Source: Nocardia exalbida NBRC 100660
GTDB lineage: Bacteria > Actinomycetota > Actinomycetes > Mycobacteriales > Mycobacteriaceae
Length of the DNA stretch: 64,000 nucleotides
Direction: 5' to 3'
Assembly (NCBI RefSeq): GCF_000308575.1
Contig: NZ_BAFZ01000062.1
Location: 45,390-109,389 of the forward strand
In this document: piece after piece, positions 51,508 through 61,100 of the stretch
Numbering within the stretch: the first letter of the stretch is position 1
How the letters are laid out: every line of letters starts with the position of its first letter
Program-made: the position numbers and the translations under genes
The notes under the pieces: generated by a model
The model's input: only the letters and a program-made list of their open reading frames with translations
The model's database searches: none
What the model was told of the DNA's origin: nothing

Positions 51508-53031
51508 TCAGGCGTGGTCGGTGACGGCGAGTTCGATCATCATGGCAAGCCGTTTGCGGGGGTCGTCCAATCCGAGGTCGGTCACCTCGGCCATCTTGCG
51601 CAGCCGGTTACGCACGGTGTTCTCGTGCACGCCCAGTTGCGCACCCGCCTCTGCCGGGTCGCCTTGCGCCTGCAACCAGGCGCGCAGCGTCGCCACATAT
51701 CGGGTGGAGTTCGTGCGGTCGTGGCGCCGCAACTCCGAAATCGGCCCCCGCGTGGGGGCGTGCCCGGAAAGCCCTGCGGTGCGCAACCGTTGGAGCAGGA
51801 TTTCGTCCCATGACTCGTCGTAGGCGGGGGGCGCAGCACCCGATGATCGGGCCTCGTGCAGCGCCAGGCATTCGTCGGCCTCTCGGCGTGCCGAGGCCAA
51901 TTCTATGGCCCGGGCAACACCGCTGATCCCGGCCAGCACCGTCATCTGGGTGGGCAGTGCCGCTTGTCGCTCGCTTATCCAGCGGCGTGCCGTCGCCGCC
52001 TGACCTGCGGGCAGCACGGTGTAGATGACGTCACCGACCAAGGCGCTGCGGCTCGAACGCGACCAGCCGAATCCGGATGTCGCTCGCTCGAAGATCAACA
52101 GCAGCGCGGCGTGCTGCTCGTCTGCGATCCGGCCCCGCAGCGCGAGCACCCGCAAACCCTCCGGCGCCAACCCCAGCCTGCTGGCCACCGTCGCCGCGTC
52201 CGCGGCGCCTTCCAATAAACGGATCACCAATTCGGATTCCACCTGACGTTCCAGGTCCGCGCTGGCCCGCGACCGCAGCAGATGCAGGGCCACCGTGCGC
52301 GCGCCGTCGGTCAGCGCCTGGTGTCGAGCCCCGTGTAACGGCGCGGGGCATGACACCCATACCGAGCCCAGCAGTTGCCGGCCCACGCGCACGGCCACGA
52401 CCATCCGCCCCGTCATCGCGCGATCTTCCTGCGCGGGCACGAACAACGGTTCCGTCGAATCCGCCAAATGTGCGAAGACACCCTGCGTTTCGAACACCGC
52501 GCGCAACCACTGTGGCATCTGCCGCCCCAGGATCGTCTCCACCCGCGCGGGATCGAGGGGCTGCTGCGGCCGTGAATACGCCAGCACCCGAGACAGGCGG
52601 TCCTCGATCGTCACTGCTCCGCCGACCGCGTCGGCCAGGCTGTCGGCCAAGGCGAACAAATCGGTCGGACCGCGACCGGCTTCGGTCTCGCGTCCTTCCA
52701 GCACCAACCCGTAGACCACCGCGGCCACCTCACTCCAGGCCACCGCGGGGTCGATCACCAGCACGGCGACCCCCTCGATCTTCGGCTCGTCGTCGGTTTG
52801 CTCATCCCCGCGGAAGAGCACGACGACAGCCCGCGCCGCCACCGCCCAGTCCACCACCTCCGATACCGAGCGCGCCCCGATCCCCAGCAGCACGTCGCCC
52901 GCTTCCATCGGGTCATGCTCTGCTCCGTGAATCACCACACTGCGTAGGGGGGTGGACCGGGCAACCGAACCCAACCGCACACGGACCCCATAACCACCCA
53001 ACACGTTCGCCAACCGGTCCAACGTCACCAT
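51508..53031 (-). CDS. PucR/CdaR-family transcriptional regulator
   Basis: Encodes 507 residues from ATG 53031 with GGAGGGG upstream. The order is a PucR N-terminal domain (LRSVVIHGAEHDPMEAGDVL), a GAF/GGDEF-like middle and a C-terminal PucR helix-turn-helix (AEAGAQLGVHENTVRNRLRK). Such regulators respond to purine-type or other small ligands. No target gene lies directly divergent; the 450 bases upstream are non-coding. Confidence 0.9.
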   Translation of the reverse strand: MVTLDRLANVLGGYGVRVRLGSVARSTPLRSVVIHGAEHDPMEAGDVLLGIGARSVSEVVDWAVAARAVVVLFRGDEQTDDEPKIEGVAVLVIDPAVAWSEVAAVVYGLVLEGRETEAGRGPTDLFALADSLADAVGGAVTIEDRLSRVLAYSRPQQPLDPARVETILGRQMPQWLRAVFETQGVFAHLADSTEPLFVPAQEDRAMTGRMVVAVRVGRQLLGSVWVSCPAPLHGARHQALTDGARTVALHLLRSRASADLERQVESELVIRLLEGAADAATVASRLGLAPEGLRVLALRGRIADEQHAALLLIFERATSGFGWSRSSRSALVGDVIYTVLPAGQAATARRWISERQAALPTQMTVLAGISGVARAIELASARREADECLALHEARSSGAAPPAYDESWDEILLQRLRTAGLSGHAPTRGPISELRRHDRTNSTRYVATLRAWLQAQGDPAEAGAQLGVHENTVRNRLRKMAEVTDLGLDDPRKRLAMMIELAVTDHA

Positions 53032-53480
53032 GAGCCCCTCCGATCTCGAACTCGGCGCGACTGGTGGAAGGTCGTGGACGCGCAAGCCGGACCGCTCCCT
53101 CGGCCGGTGCATCGCCGTGAGCGCCGACGCGCGCCGGTGCAGGCGACCGACGCCCCGCCGACAGCGGCGAATACGGCCACGTCGCCGATGTCGGCGTTAT
53201 CGGTGCCGGTCAGCAACGCGAGGGTGCTTCGGTCGGCTGGTTCGAACCCGTGGGTGCGCACGGCAGCACTGCCCGGTGCGGTCGGACCGTCGCGGTCGGC
53301 GGCGGATTCGTCGAACGATCGCGGATCGTGGCCGTACCGAGCGCGCGGGCCGACAGAGTCTCAGCGCAAACAGCGCCGGCACGAGCCCTTGCCACATATC
53401 GAACGGTACGCCTGCCAGGAGACCCAGCTGGTGAGATCACCTACTCCGCTCTTCGGTTCCGGCCTGCCGGTATGGCCGGG
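53032..53480. other. Intergenic, no convincing gene
   Basis: About 450 bases between the PucR start and the MarR stop. All frames are Arg-rich and lack ribosome binding sites. It probably holds the PucR promoter at its left end. Confidence 0.5.
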
Positions 53481-53936
53481 TCAGCCGCCGTGACCGGTCG
53501 AGGTTTGTTCGACGAGGGTTGCGGTGGCACGGTCGAGGAACTCGCAGAACCTTCTGTGCTCGTCGGGGGTGAAGCGGTCGGTGAGGGCGCGTTCGAGCAC
53601 GATGACTTCCTGGTAGGCACGGTCGAGCAGGCCATGGCCTGCCGGGGTGAGAGTGGCGATGAGGACTTTGGCGTGCACCGGGGACGGTTGCCGGTCGATG
53701 AGTCCTTTGTTCTGCATGCCGGTCAGGACGGTGGCCATGCTCTGCTGGGTGACTCCGCACGCGCGAGCCAGTTGGGCGCCGGACATGGCGTCCTCGCGGG
53801 ACAGAGTGAGCAGCACCGTGTATTGGGTCATGGTCAGCCCGTAGCCGCGCAGCACCGCCTCGTGGTGGGCCATGAGCGCTTGCTCCGCGCGGCGTAGCCG
53901 GGTGCACACGTATTCCTCGACAGGCACATCGGCCAT
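53481..53936 (-). CDS. MarR-family transcriptional regulator
   Basis: Encodes 151 residues. The winged helix is LTMTQYTVLLTLSREDAMSG, then LARACGVTQQSMATVLTGMQ and the wing RQPSPVHAKVLIATLTPAG. It is divergent from a quinone oxidoreductase gene with a large inverted repeat between. It probably represses that gene until an oxidant or phenolic ligand binds. Confidence 0.9.
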   Translation of the reverse strand: MADVPVEEYVCTRLRRAEQALMAHHEAVLRGYGLTMTQYTVLLTLSREDAMSGAQLARACGVTQQSMATVLTGMQNKGLIDRQPSPVHAKVLIATLTPAGHGLLDRAYQEVIVLERALTDRFTPDEHRRFCEFLDRATATLVEQTSTGHGG

Positions 53937-53951
53937 GACACAACTCCCTAA

Positions 53952-54006
53952 GTTGACTCAGGTATCTGATAGTGACTAGATTCCTATGTCAGGATACTGA
54001 GTCAAC
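53952..54006. promoter_or_regulatory. MarR operator: extended inverted repeat
   Basis: GTTGACTCAGGTATCTGA (53952-53969) and TCAGGATACTGAGTCAAC (53989-54006) are near-perfect inverted arms 19 bases apart, between the divergent genes. They could bind two dimers and loop or block both promoters. Confidence 0.75.
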
Positions 54007-54023
54007 ACAGAAAGTTGTATGTC

Positions 54024-54971
54024 ATGAAGGCTGTTGTGCTGGACACCGATGACACTTTCCGGATCTCGGAGATCGATGAGCCTGTGGCCGGACGGGGTGA
54101 GGTCGCCATCCGCGTTGCCTATGCGGGCGTGCAGTACGGCGACGTGCTGGTGCGCACGGGGCATTTCCCGATTCCGCGCCCGTTCGTGCCGGGCTTCGAA
54201 GTCGCGGGCGAGATCATCGCGGTGGGGGAGGGCGTGGACGACGACAGGATCGGCGAGCAGGTCGTGGCGCTGGTGGGCGGGGGCGGTTACGCCGAGGTCG
54301 TGACCGCGCCGGCGGTACTGGCGATCAATGCCTCGGGCGTCGACGCACGCACCGCGGGCGCGTTCGGCTGGGTGACTCCGACCGCGTACGACCTGGTCGA
54401 TACCGTCGCACGAGTACGGAAGGGGGACAGCGTCCTGATCCATGCCGCCGCCGGTGGTGTCGGGTCGCTGGCTGGGCAATTCGCCGCCGCCGCGGGCGCG
54501 AAGAGGATTGTCGGAGTCGTCGGCAACGCCGGTCAGCTCGATTACGCGCGCCGGTTCGGCTATCACGAGGTGCTCGAACGTGAACAATTCCCCGACGCCT
54601 TGGGCGAGGAGAGCTTCGACGTGATCCTCGACCCGATCGGCGGGCCCACTCGGGTCGCGAGCCTCGCCCGGCTCGCGGCGCACGGCCGGATCGTGGTCTA
54701 CGGCAACATCGCCACCTTCGAGCCGGTCACCGTGTCGGCCAACGATCTGCTGATGCATGGTCAGTCGCTGATGACCTACAACAGCAATCTGGCCGGCCAG
54801 ACCCACCCGCAGCGGCTCGCCGACAGTGCCGCTCGCGCGATGGCGCTGGTCGCCGACGGGTCGGTGCGCGTGGATGTCACCGCCGAATACACCCTCGCCG
54901 ACGTCGAGACCGCGATCGCGAACCTGGCCGGCGGAGTGACTCACGGCAAGAGCATCGTCCGCATCGAATGA
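54024..54971 (+). CDS. Quinone oxidoreductase (zinc-independent MDR family)
   Basis: Encodes 315 residues from ATG 54024. VGVQYGDVLVRTGHF-like and PFVPGFEVAGEIIAVG segments and the NADP-binding HAAAGGVGSLAGQFAAAAG are typical of zeta-crystallin/QOR proteins. The Cys/His zinc ligands of alcohol dehydrogenases are absent. It should reduce quinones or enones with NADPH. Controlled by the divergent MarR. Confidence 0.9.
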   Translation: MKAVVLDTDDTFRISEIDEPVAGRGEVAIRVAYAGVQYGDVLVRTGHFPIPRPFVPGFEVAGEIIAVGEGVDDDRIGEQVVALVGGGGYAEVVTAPAVLAINASGVDARTAGAFGWVTPTAYDLVDTVARVRKGDSVLIHAAAGGVGSLAGQFAAAAGAKRIVGVVGNAGQLDYARRFGYHEVLEREQFPDALGEESFDVILDPIGGPTRVASLARLAAHGRIVVYGNIATFEPVTVSANDLLMHGQSLMTYNSNLAGQTHPQRLADSAARAMALVADGSVRVDVTAEYTLADVETAIANLAGGVTHGKSIVRIE

Positions 54972-55338
54972 ATCGCGTCCCCGATCCGGCCGGGACACTC
55001 CTCAACGATCCCGCGTCGGATCGGCGCCGTGCCGTCCGGCCACCGCATAGGGCCCTCTTGATCAAGCCGGCGGGTGAGCGTAGTCCACTACTCATTTGCG
55101 CGCTTACGCCTCGCGTCGCGCCGTGCGGAAAACGCTTACCGAGTAATACCGGCACCGCCGCCGCGCAGAATGACTCGGTGAGCGAGTAGGGAACTACCTG
55201 AATTCCAACTTATCGGACCGAGTACTTCGATTATCGTCGTGCCGACTGTACGCTGAGATCGTCGATCCGGAATCCGGCGTCATTCGCCGAATTCTCGACA
55301 TTCCTACGAAATCCGCAGTTGCACGAGAGGGTCACTCG
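54972..55338. other. Intergenic, no convincing gene
   Basis: About 370 bases between the oxidoreductase and the LysM genes. The right half is less GC-rich and probably contains the LysM promoter. Confidence 0.5.
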
Positions 55339-55815
55339 ATGATCAATACACACAAGGTAGCCGCAGGAGACACTCTCTCCGCGATTGCGAAGAGATTCTA
55401 CGGTCAGGCAGCGCTTTTCGAGCTCATCGCCGTGGCCAGCGGCGTTCCGGATCCCGATTCGATACGGGTCGGGACGGTGCTGATCATCCCCGAGGTGAAC
55501 CGCAAGCACACGGTGGTGCGAGGCGAAACACTGTCTGGATTGGCAGGGCATTTCTATCGCCCGCAGAACTCGCATCTGTTCCCGTTGATCGCCGCGGCGA
55601 ACGGGATCGACGCTTCCGGCCAGATCCACCCTGGTCAGGTACTGATCATTCCCGGCATCTCGTACGAAGTCGTTTCCGGCGACACGCTGTCCAAGCTCGC
55701 CAAGCGCTTCTACGGTGATGCCACGCTGTTCCCGCTGATCGCCGATGCGAACGAGATCCTGGACCCCGACGTGATTCACGTCGGCCGAGAATTGATCATT
55801 CCCCCGAAGAACTAG
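55339..55815 (+). CDS. Triple LysM-domain protein without signal peptide
   Basis: Encodes 158 residues made of three LysM repeats: HKVAAGDTLSAIAKRFYGQA, HTVVRGETLSGLAGHFYRPQ and YEVVSGDTLSKLAKRFYGDA, each ending in a VGTVLIIP-like strand. LysM binds peptidoglycan or chitin-type glycans. There is no signal peptide, catalytic domain or anchor, so export or an intracellular role is unexplained. GGTCACTCG before the ATG is a weak ribosome binding site. Confidence 0.9.
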   Translation: MINTHKVAAGDTLSAIAKRFYGQAALFELIAVASGVPDPDSIRVGTVLIIPEVNRKHTVVRGETLSGLAGHFYRPQNSHLFPLIAAANGIDASGQIHPGQVLIIPGISYEVVSGDTLSKLAKRFYGDATLFPLIADANEILDPDVIHVGRELIIPPKN

Positions 55816-55824
55816 GAGAAAACC

Positions 55825-56010
55825 ATGGCAGCCGAATGGCATACGGTCGTCGCAGGCGAGACCCTGTCGGGAATCGTCAAGAAGAAGTACGGCGATCTGC
55901 GATTCTTGCAGAGGATTGCCGACATCAACGGCATCGAGAACCCCGACTTCATCAGAGTCGGCCAGCAGATCATGCTCCCTTTGCGGTCCATCCTCGCCTC
56001 GGCGGGCTAG
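55825..56010 (+). CDS. Single LysM-domain protein, 61 residues
   Basis: One LysM unit (WHTVVAGETLSGIVKKKYGD with IRVGQQIMLPL) fills the protein. The ATG at 55825 follows AGGAGAA closely, nine bases after the triple-LysM stop, so both are one operon. No signal peptide. It resembles phage-tail or secretion-linked LysM proteins in size. Confidence 0.88.
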   Translation: MAAEWHTVVAGETLSGIVKKKYGDLRFLQRIADINGIENPDFIRVGQQIMLPLRSILASAG

Positions 56011-56210
56011 ACCGGATGCCGAGTCGTCCTCGAAATCGCGGCGGCCTCCGATCGCTCACCTCGGGACAGCAAGGGCCACTCGCCGCCGCCGTCCGATTTC
56101 TGTCCCACCGATTTCGACTCGTCGGTGTGGAGCCAACGACGTAGTTCTTTGGCCGTCATATTGACGATGTTGTCGAATTCCGCACGCGTGCCCTTTTTGT
56201 CTGTCGTCAT
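56007..56210 (-). CDS. DUF3140-like protein, N-terminal half only
   Basis: From ATG 56210 the first 45 residues (EFDNIVNMTAKELRRWLHTD, then ESKSVGQKSDGGGE) match the start of DUF3140 proteins. The remaining 20 residues do not, and the family is usually about 90-110 residues, so the 3' half was lost or replaced. It lies four bases downstream of the DUF2945-like gene and overlaps the LysM stop on the other strand. Confidence 0.65.
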   Translation of the reverse strand: MTTDKKGTRAEFDNIVNMTAKELRRWLHTDESKSVGQKSDGGGEWPLLSRGERSEAAAISRTTRHPV

Positions 56211-56214
56211 GATT

Positions 56215-56433
56215 TCAATCGTCCTGCCGATGAAGAGCGTCGGGTTTGTGCACCGCGTCACGACCGCTTTTCGCACTGCGCACGCGGTACTGCGGATCTT
56301 CCTCGGATGCCCGGACGGTCCGGCCGGCAGCTTCGGTGTCGGATGTGATCACCTCTTCCACCTCGCCTTCGGCGGTACTGCCGTGGCTCTTCCATTCCAC
56401 TTTGTCACCTTTGCTGAAGGATCGCTTGCTCAT
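56215..56433 (-). CDS. DUF2945/HVA1-like Tudor-domain protein
   Basis: Encodes 72 residues from ATG 56431-56433. MSKRSFSKGDKVEWKSHGST, then AEGEVEEVIT and DPQYRVRSAKSGRDAVHKPD fit the small beta-barrel of the HVA1/DUF2945 family. It pairs with the DUF3140-like gene downstream, a common combination in actinomycetes. The biochemical role is unknown. Confidence 0.82.
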   Translation of the reverse strand: MSKRSFSKGDKVEWKSHGSTAEGEVEEVITSDTEAAGRTVRASEEDPQYRVRSAKSGRDAVHKPDALHRQDD

Positions 56434-56568
56434 GGCAGATTCCTTACCTATTCCCGCTTCCGACGTGCATGCGGTACCCCCGCTGGGACGCCGCAAACCG
56501 ATAGCTGAAGCGATGCTGCATCGTTTGGGCGCGGGAGGAATCGCGGAATTCGAAGCCTGACGTGCGGG

Positions 56569-57438
56569 TCAGAGGAGTTCTTCAAATGTTCGTTCGAATC
56601 CCAGCGCGCCGCGACCGTCGGCGACCTGACGGTCGAGAAGGTTTTTCAACGGGGCGACGAAGTCGAGGGTGACGTTCGCGTCGCGGCTGGCGCGGCTGAT
56701 CGCGTCCATTGCGGCTTTGTGGAACGCGATGGATTGGACCGGGTCGGTGTAGGCGGCGGTGTCGATGACGGCCCCCTGATGTGGCAAGGACTGGGCCATG
56801 GCGCCGACCCACGCGGCGGCTCGTCGGCCGAATTCGGCGGCGGGGACACCGACGGAGCGCATCATGGCCGCGCCGTGCAGGAAGCCGCCGAACATGGCGT
56901 ACATGGTGGCGAGCAGGGCGAAGTCGTAGGTCGAGGCGAAGCCCGCGTCTTCGCCGAAGTATTCCGCGGCAGCGAGCAATTCGAGGGTTTCGCGGTGTGC
57001 GTCGAAGACCGTCCGGGAGCCGCTGTAGAGAATGGAGGCGCCGGGTTGGCCGATCATGGGTGGCACCGCCATGATTCCGCCGTCGAGGTAGTCGCAGTCG
57101 TGTCCGGCCGCCCAGGCGGCGAGTTCGCGAGCTTCGCCGGGGGCGGTGCTGGTCAGGTTGATCAATTGTCGGCCGGCCAGTCGCGCGGCGACCGGGTCGA
57201 GGGTGGCGCGCACCGAGGCGTGGTCGAGCAGTACGGCGATGATCGGGCCGTCGGCGCCGATCGCCTCGGTGACGGTCGCGGCGGTGGCGGCTCCGGCCGC
57301 GACGAGTTCGGCGTCTTTGCCGCGGGTGCGGTTCCAGACGGTTGTCGGCACGCCGGCCTTCAGGAATGCGGCGGCCAGCGCCTGGCCCATCGCACCGAGG
57401 CCCAGGATGGTCACCGGGGTCTTCGTGGTCTCCGCCAT
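56569..57438 (-). CDS. NAD(P)-dependent imine-reductase/beta-hydroxyacid-dehydrogenase-like enzyme
   Basis: Encodes 289 residues. The N-terminal Rossmann motif is ILGLGAMGQALAAAF, followed by VWNRTRGKDAEL (Arg at the NADP position) and LINLTSTAPGEARELAAWA, with GGIMAVPPMIGQPGA where dehydrogenases have the substrate-binding GG. The C-terminal helical domain is of the imine-reductase type. It is divergent from the HxlR gene and probably regulated by it. Confidence 0.87.
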   Translation of the reverse strand: MAETTKTPVTILGLGAMGQALAAAFLKAGVPTTVWNRTRGKDAELVAAGAATAATVTEAIGADGPIIAVLLDHASVRATLDPVAARLAGRQLINLTSTAPGEARELAAWAAGHDCDYLDGGIMAVPPMIGQPGASILYSGSRTVFDAHRETLELLAAAEYFGEDAGFASTYDFALLATMYAMFGGFLHGAAMMRSVGVPAAEFGRRAAAWVGAMAQSLPHQGAVIDTAAYTDPVQSIAFHKAAMDAISRASRDANVTLDFVAPLKNLLDRQVADGRGALGFERTFEELL

Positions 57439-57519
57439 TGCGGGTTCAACTCCTTGGGTTCGAGAAACGTCCTGGTCAGCGCGCTGTGACCAAGAGTGCT
57501 CGTTGCCCGGCGGAGAGGC

Positions 57520-57546
57520 AAGTACCTACTATTTTGTCCGGTACTT
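57520..57546. promoter_or_regulatory. HxlR operator candidate
   Basis: AAGTACC and GGTACTT are perfect inverted arms separated by 13 bases, between the divergent reductase and HxlR genes in locally AT-rich DNA. The spacing and GTAC core are as reported for several HxlR regulators. Confidence 0.7.
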
Positions 57547-57581
57547 ACCAATTGGTTTGTGAGCAGGTAGCGAGGTGGACG

Positions 57582-57938
57582 GTGGGTGCGAAGCGATCGG
57601 GGCCGTACTTCTGCGGTATCGATGCCGCGATGGATGTGGTCGGCGGCAAGTGGAAGGCGCTGATTCTCTGGGAGCTGGATAACCACGGCGTGCGGCGCTT
57701 CGGCGAGCTGCGCAAGGGGCTGCCGGGAGTCTCGGAGAAGATGCTGATCCAGCAGCTGCGGGAGCTGGAGGAGGACGGGATCGTGAGCAGGACCGTCTAC
57801 CGCGAAGTGCCGCCGCGCGTGGAGTACCGGCTGACCGAGATCGGCGTCGCGCTCAACGCGGCACTGGAGCCGCTGGGCGCCTGGGGACGGGACCGGATCG
57901 ATCGGATCGGGGCGCCGCGAGTACATCAGGAGCCCTGA
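57582..57938 (+). CDS. HxlR-family transcriptional regulator
   Basis: Encodes 118 residues from GTG 57582, preceded by GAGGTGG; longer starts run through the operator. CGIDAAMDVVGGKWKALILW, RRFGELRKGLPGVSEKML and a basic wing are typical of the family, including the early Cys that senses redox state or electrophiles in some members. It probably represses the divergent reductase. Confidence 0.9.
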   Translation: MGAKRSGPYFCGIDAAMDVVGGKWKALILWELDNHGVRRFGELRKGLPGVSEKMLIQQLRELEEDGIVSRTVYREVPPRVEYRLTEIGVALNAALEPLGAWGRDRIDRIGAPRVHQEP

Positions 57939-58110
57939 GGTGAATCCTTCAAAAGTGAATGTTTCACCCGGGCAACATCGTTCAGCGGAAGATCAAGCTA
58001 CTAGTTGGTAACTTTGGTTACTTTCGTGCACACCCTGTGCAATTGACGCATAACCGAGCCCGTCGTATGTTCCACGTCACAACTTTTGCAAGATGTGGGT
58101 GGCAGCGCAG
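57939..58110 (+). promoter_or_regulatory. PKS upstream region with two inverted repeats
   Basis: GTGAA-TGT-TTCAC (57955-57967) and GTAAC-TTTG-GTTAC (58008-58021) are short perfect inverted repeats in the 172 bases before the PKS start. The region is less GC-rich than its surroundings, as expected of a promoter. The assignment is tentative. Confidence 0.4.
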
Positions 58111-61100
58111 ATGTCGGATGATGGGTATGACCTACGGGTCTTGCTGACGCGGGCGCTCCGCCGGATACAGGAGTTGGAGGCGCGGCCGCAGCGCGAGCCG
58201 ATCGCCATCGTGGGTATCGGCTGCCGTTTTCCCGGCGGTGCGGAAACACCGCGGCAGTACTGGGAACTGCTGTCCTCGGGCCGCGACGCGATCATCGAGG
58301 CGCCGCAAAGCCGTTGGGCGGTAGCGGATTCGGCTCCGCGGCGAGCGCGGCGGCGGGCGGGCCTGCTGACCGGTCCCATCGATGCCATCGATGTCGAGTT
58401 CCTCGGCATCGCGCCACGCGAAGCGGCGTCGATGGATCCGCAGCAGCGGCTGGCGCTCGAAGTCGCCTGGGAGGCAATGGAAGACGCGGCGCTGGCACCG
58501 GACACTCCGGCAGCGGCCCGCACCGGTGTCTTCCTGGGCGTCAGCTGGCAGGAGTATCAGCGCACGATCACACCGGATTGGGTGAGTTCGGTGGACGCGC
58601 ACACGCTCACCGGGACGATGTCGAGCATCGTCGCCGGGCGGGTGTCCTATGTGCTGGGGTTGCGCGGTCCCGCCGTGGCGATCGACACGGCGTGTTCGTC
58701 ATCGCTGGTGGCGGTGCATCAGGCATGTCGCAGCCTGCGGGCGGGGGAGTGCGAGGTGGCGTTGGCGGGCGGGGTCAATCTGCTGCAGTCCGAACTCACG
58801 TCGGAGGCGCTGGCCCGCATGGGTGCGCTTTCCCCGGACGGGCACTGTCGTCCTTTCGACGCTCGCGCCAACGGGTATGTGCGCGGCGAGGGCGCGGGAA
58901 TCGTTGTCCTGAAGACGCTTTCGCGAGCGATCGCCGACGGCGACGCGATCAGGGCGCTCATCCGCGGCTCGAGTGTGAACCACGACGGTCGTTCCATGGG
59001 GTTGACCGCGCCGAACCCGACGGCCCAGCGCGAACTGCTGCGCGACGCGCTGACCGACGCCGGATGTGCCGCCGACGAGATCGGTTACGTGGAGGCGCAC
59101 GGCACCGGTACGCCGCTGGGCGATCCGATCGAGATCGAGGCGCTGTCGCGGGTTCTCGGTGCGCCGCGGGCGGATGGGTCGGTGTGCCTGCTGGGGTCGG
59201 TGAAGTCGCAGATCGGTCACCTCGAGGCCGCCGCGGGCGTCGCCGGGCTGATCAAGGTGGTGCTGCAACTCGAGCACGAACGCGTTCCGCGTCAGCACGA
59301 TTTCGCCACGATGAATCCCAAGATCACGCTCGACGGCACGGCGCTGGCGCTGCCGACCCGCGATGTCATCTGGCCGCGCACGGAGCGGACGCGGCTGGCG
59401 GGCGTGAGCTCGTTCGGTTTCGCGGGCACCAACGCGCATGTGGTACTGGAGCAGGCGCCCGCACCGCAGCCGCGTGCGGACCCGGAAGGACCGGCGCTGC
59501 TCGCCCTTTCGGCGCGCACCCCGTCCGCGCTCGACATCCTGTCTCGCCGCTACGCCGAGCAGTTGGAGCGACCGGAGGTGCCGCTCGCCGATGCCGCCGC
59601 CACCGCGGCGCTGGGACGCACGCATTTCGTGCACCGTCGCGCGGTCGTGGCGCGAACGGCCGAGGAGGCCGCGCGCCGGCTCGCAGAACCTTCACCTCGA
59701 TCGACGGACTCGATTGCGGGCAAGCCGCGGATCGCGATGCTGTTCACCGGACAAGGCGCACAGTATGCGGGGATGGGTGCGGCACTCGACCGCAGATATC
59801 CGGCTTTCCGCGCGGCGCTCGACCGTTGTGACGAGTTGCTCGGACCGCTTCCGGGCGGAATCCGTCTGCGGCCGCTGCTGTTCGAGGCGAACGAGGAGAA
59901 GCTGACCCGCACCGAGTACGCGCAACCGGCTCTGTTCGCCATCGAGTGGGCGTGCACCGAACTGTGGGCGGCGTTCGGCATTCGACCCGATGTCGTGCTG
60001 GGACACAGCCTCGGTGAACTGGTCGCGGCGACGGTCGCGGGGGTGTTCGACCTCGACGCCGGGTTGCGACTGGCCGCCGAACGCGGTCGGTTGATGCAAG
60101 CGGTGCCCCAGGGCGGGGCGATGGCGGCGGTCTTCGCCGCACCCGAGGAATTCGGAACGCTGTGGGAGGAACTCGCGGCGAGTGTGTCGGTGGCCGCGGT
60201 CAACAGCCCCGGACAATTCGTCGTCTCCGGAGCGGCGGACGCGGTGGAGCGGGTGATGCGAGCCGCCGAGGAACGGTCGATCCGCACGGTGCGGTTGCCC
60301 GGCACGACGGCGTTCCACTCGCCGCTGTTGGAGCCGATGCTGGCGGACTTCGAGTCCCGGGTTGCCGAGTTGGTGCCCGCCCCGCGCGTGGCGGCGATTC
60401 CGCTGGTGTCGAACGTGACCGGCGCGCGGCTCGAAGGCCCTCTGGATGCCGCGTACTGGCGTGCGCACGCTCGCGGCACCGTCCGTTTCGCCGAGGGCGT
60501 GCGCGCGGCCGCCGAGTTGGGCGTGGACGCTTACCTCGAGGTGGGACCGCATCCGGTGCTGCTGGAATTCGGGCGGCACGCCGATCCTGACGCCTTGTGG
60601 CTGCCGAGTATGCGCCGCGCGGCCACCGACGATGAGGTGCTGCTGACCGGTCTCGGCGCGCTGTACTGCGCCGGCGCGGAGGTCGAGTGGACCTCGGTGG
60701 TGCCCCCGGACGCGCGGCGGCGCAACGGTCTGCCCACCTATCCTTTCGAGCGAGAGCGGGTCACTGTGCCGATCGCGGGCACCTCTGCGCGCACCGGATA
60801 CCTTGCCGAGCACCGGTTTCGGGACCGGGCGGTGGTGCCCGCGGCGGAACTGGCGCTGCGCGCGCTGCGCGCGGCCGGAGGCGCCGACGACGAGCTGATC
60901 GATTTCGTCGCCGCCCGGCCGGTGCCGCTGGAGGAACTGGCCGAGCCGCACGTGTCCGTCGCGGGTGACCGCACCGAAGTGCGCTTTCACGTCGACAACG
61001 GCAGTGTCACCGCGGTATCCGCAGCGGTTCGCGCCGTCGCGGGTGAAACGCGCGACCCCGGCGAACTGTCCGCGGCGCGGCTCGCGCCGACCACCGAATG

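Noticed and set aside
58111..59470. KSQ-type loading domain
   Set aside because: The active-site residue is Cys in DTACSS, not Gln.
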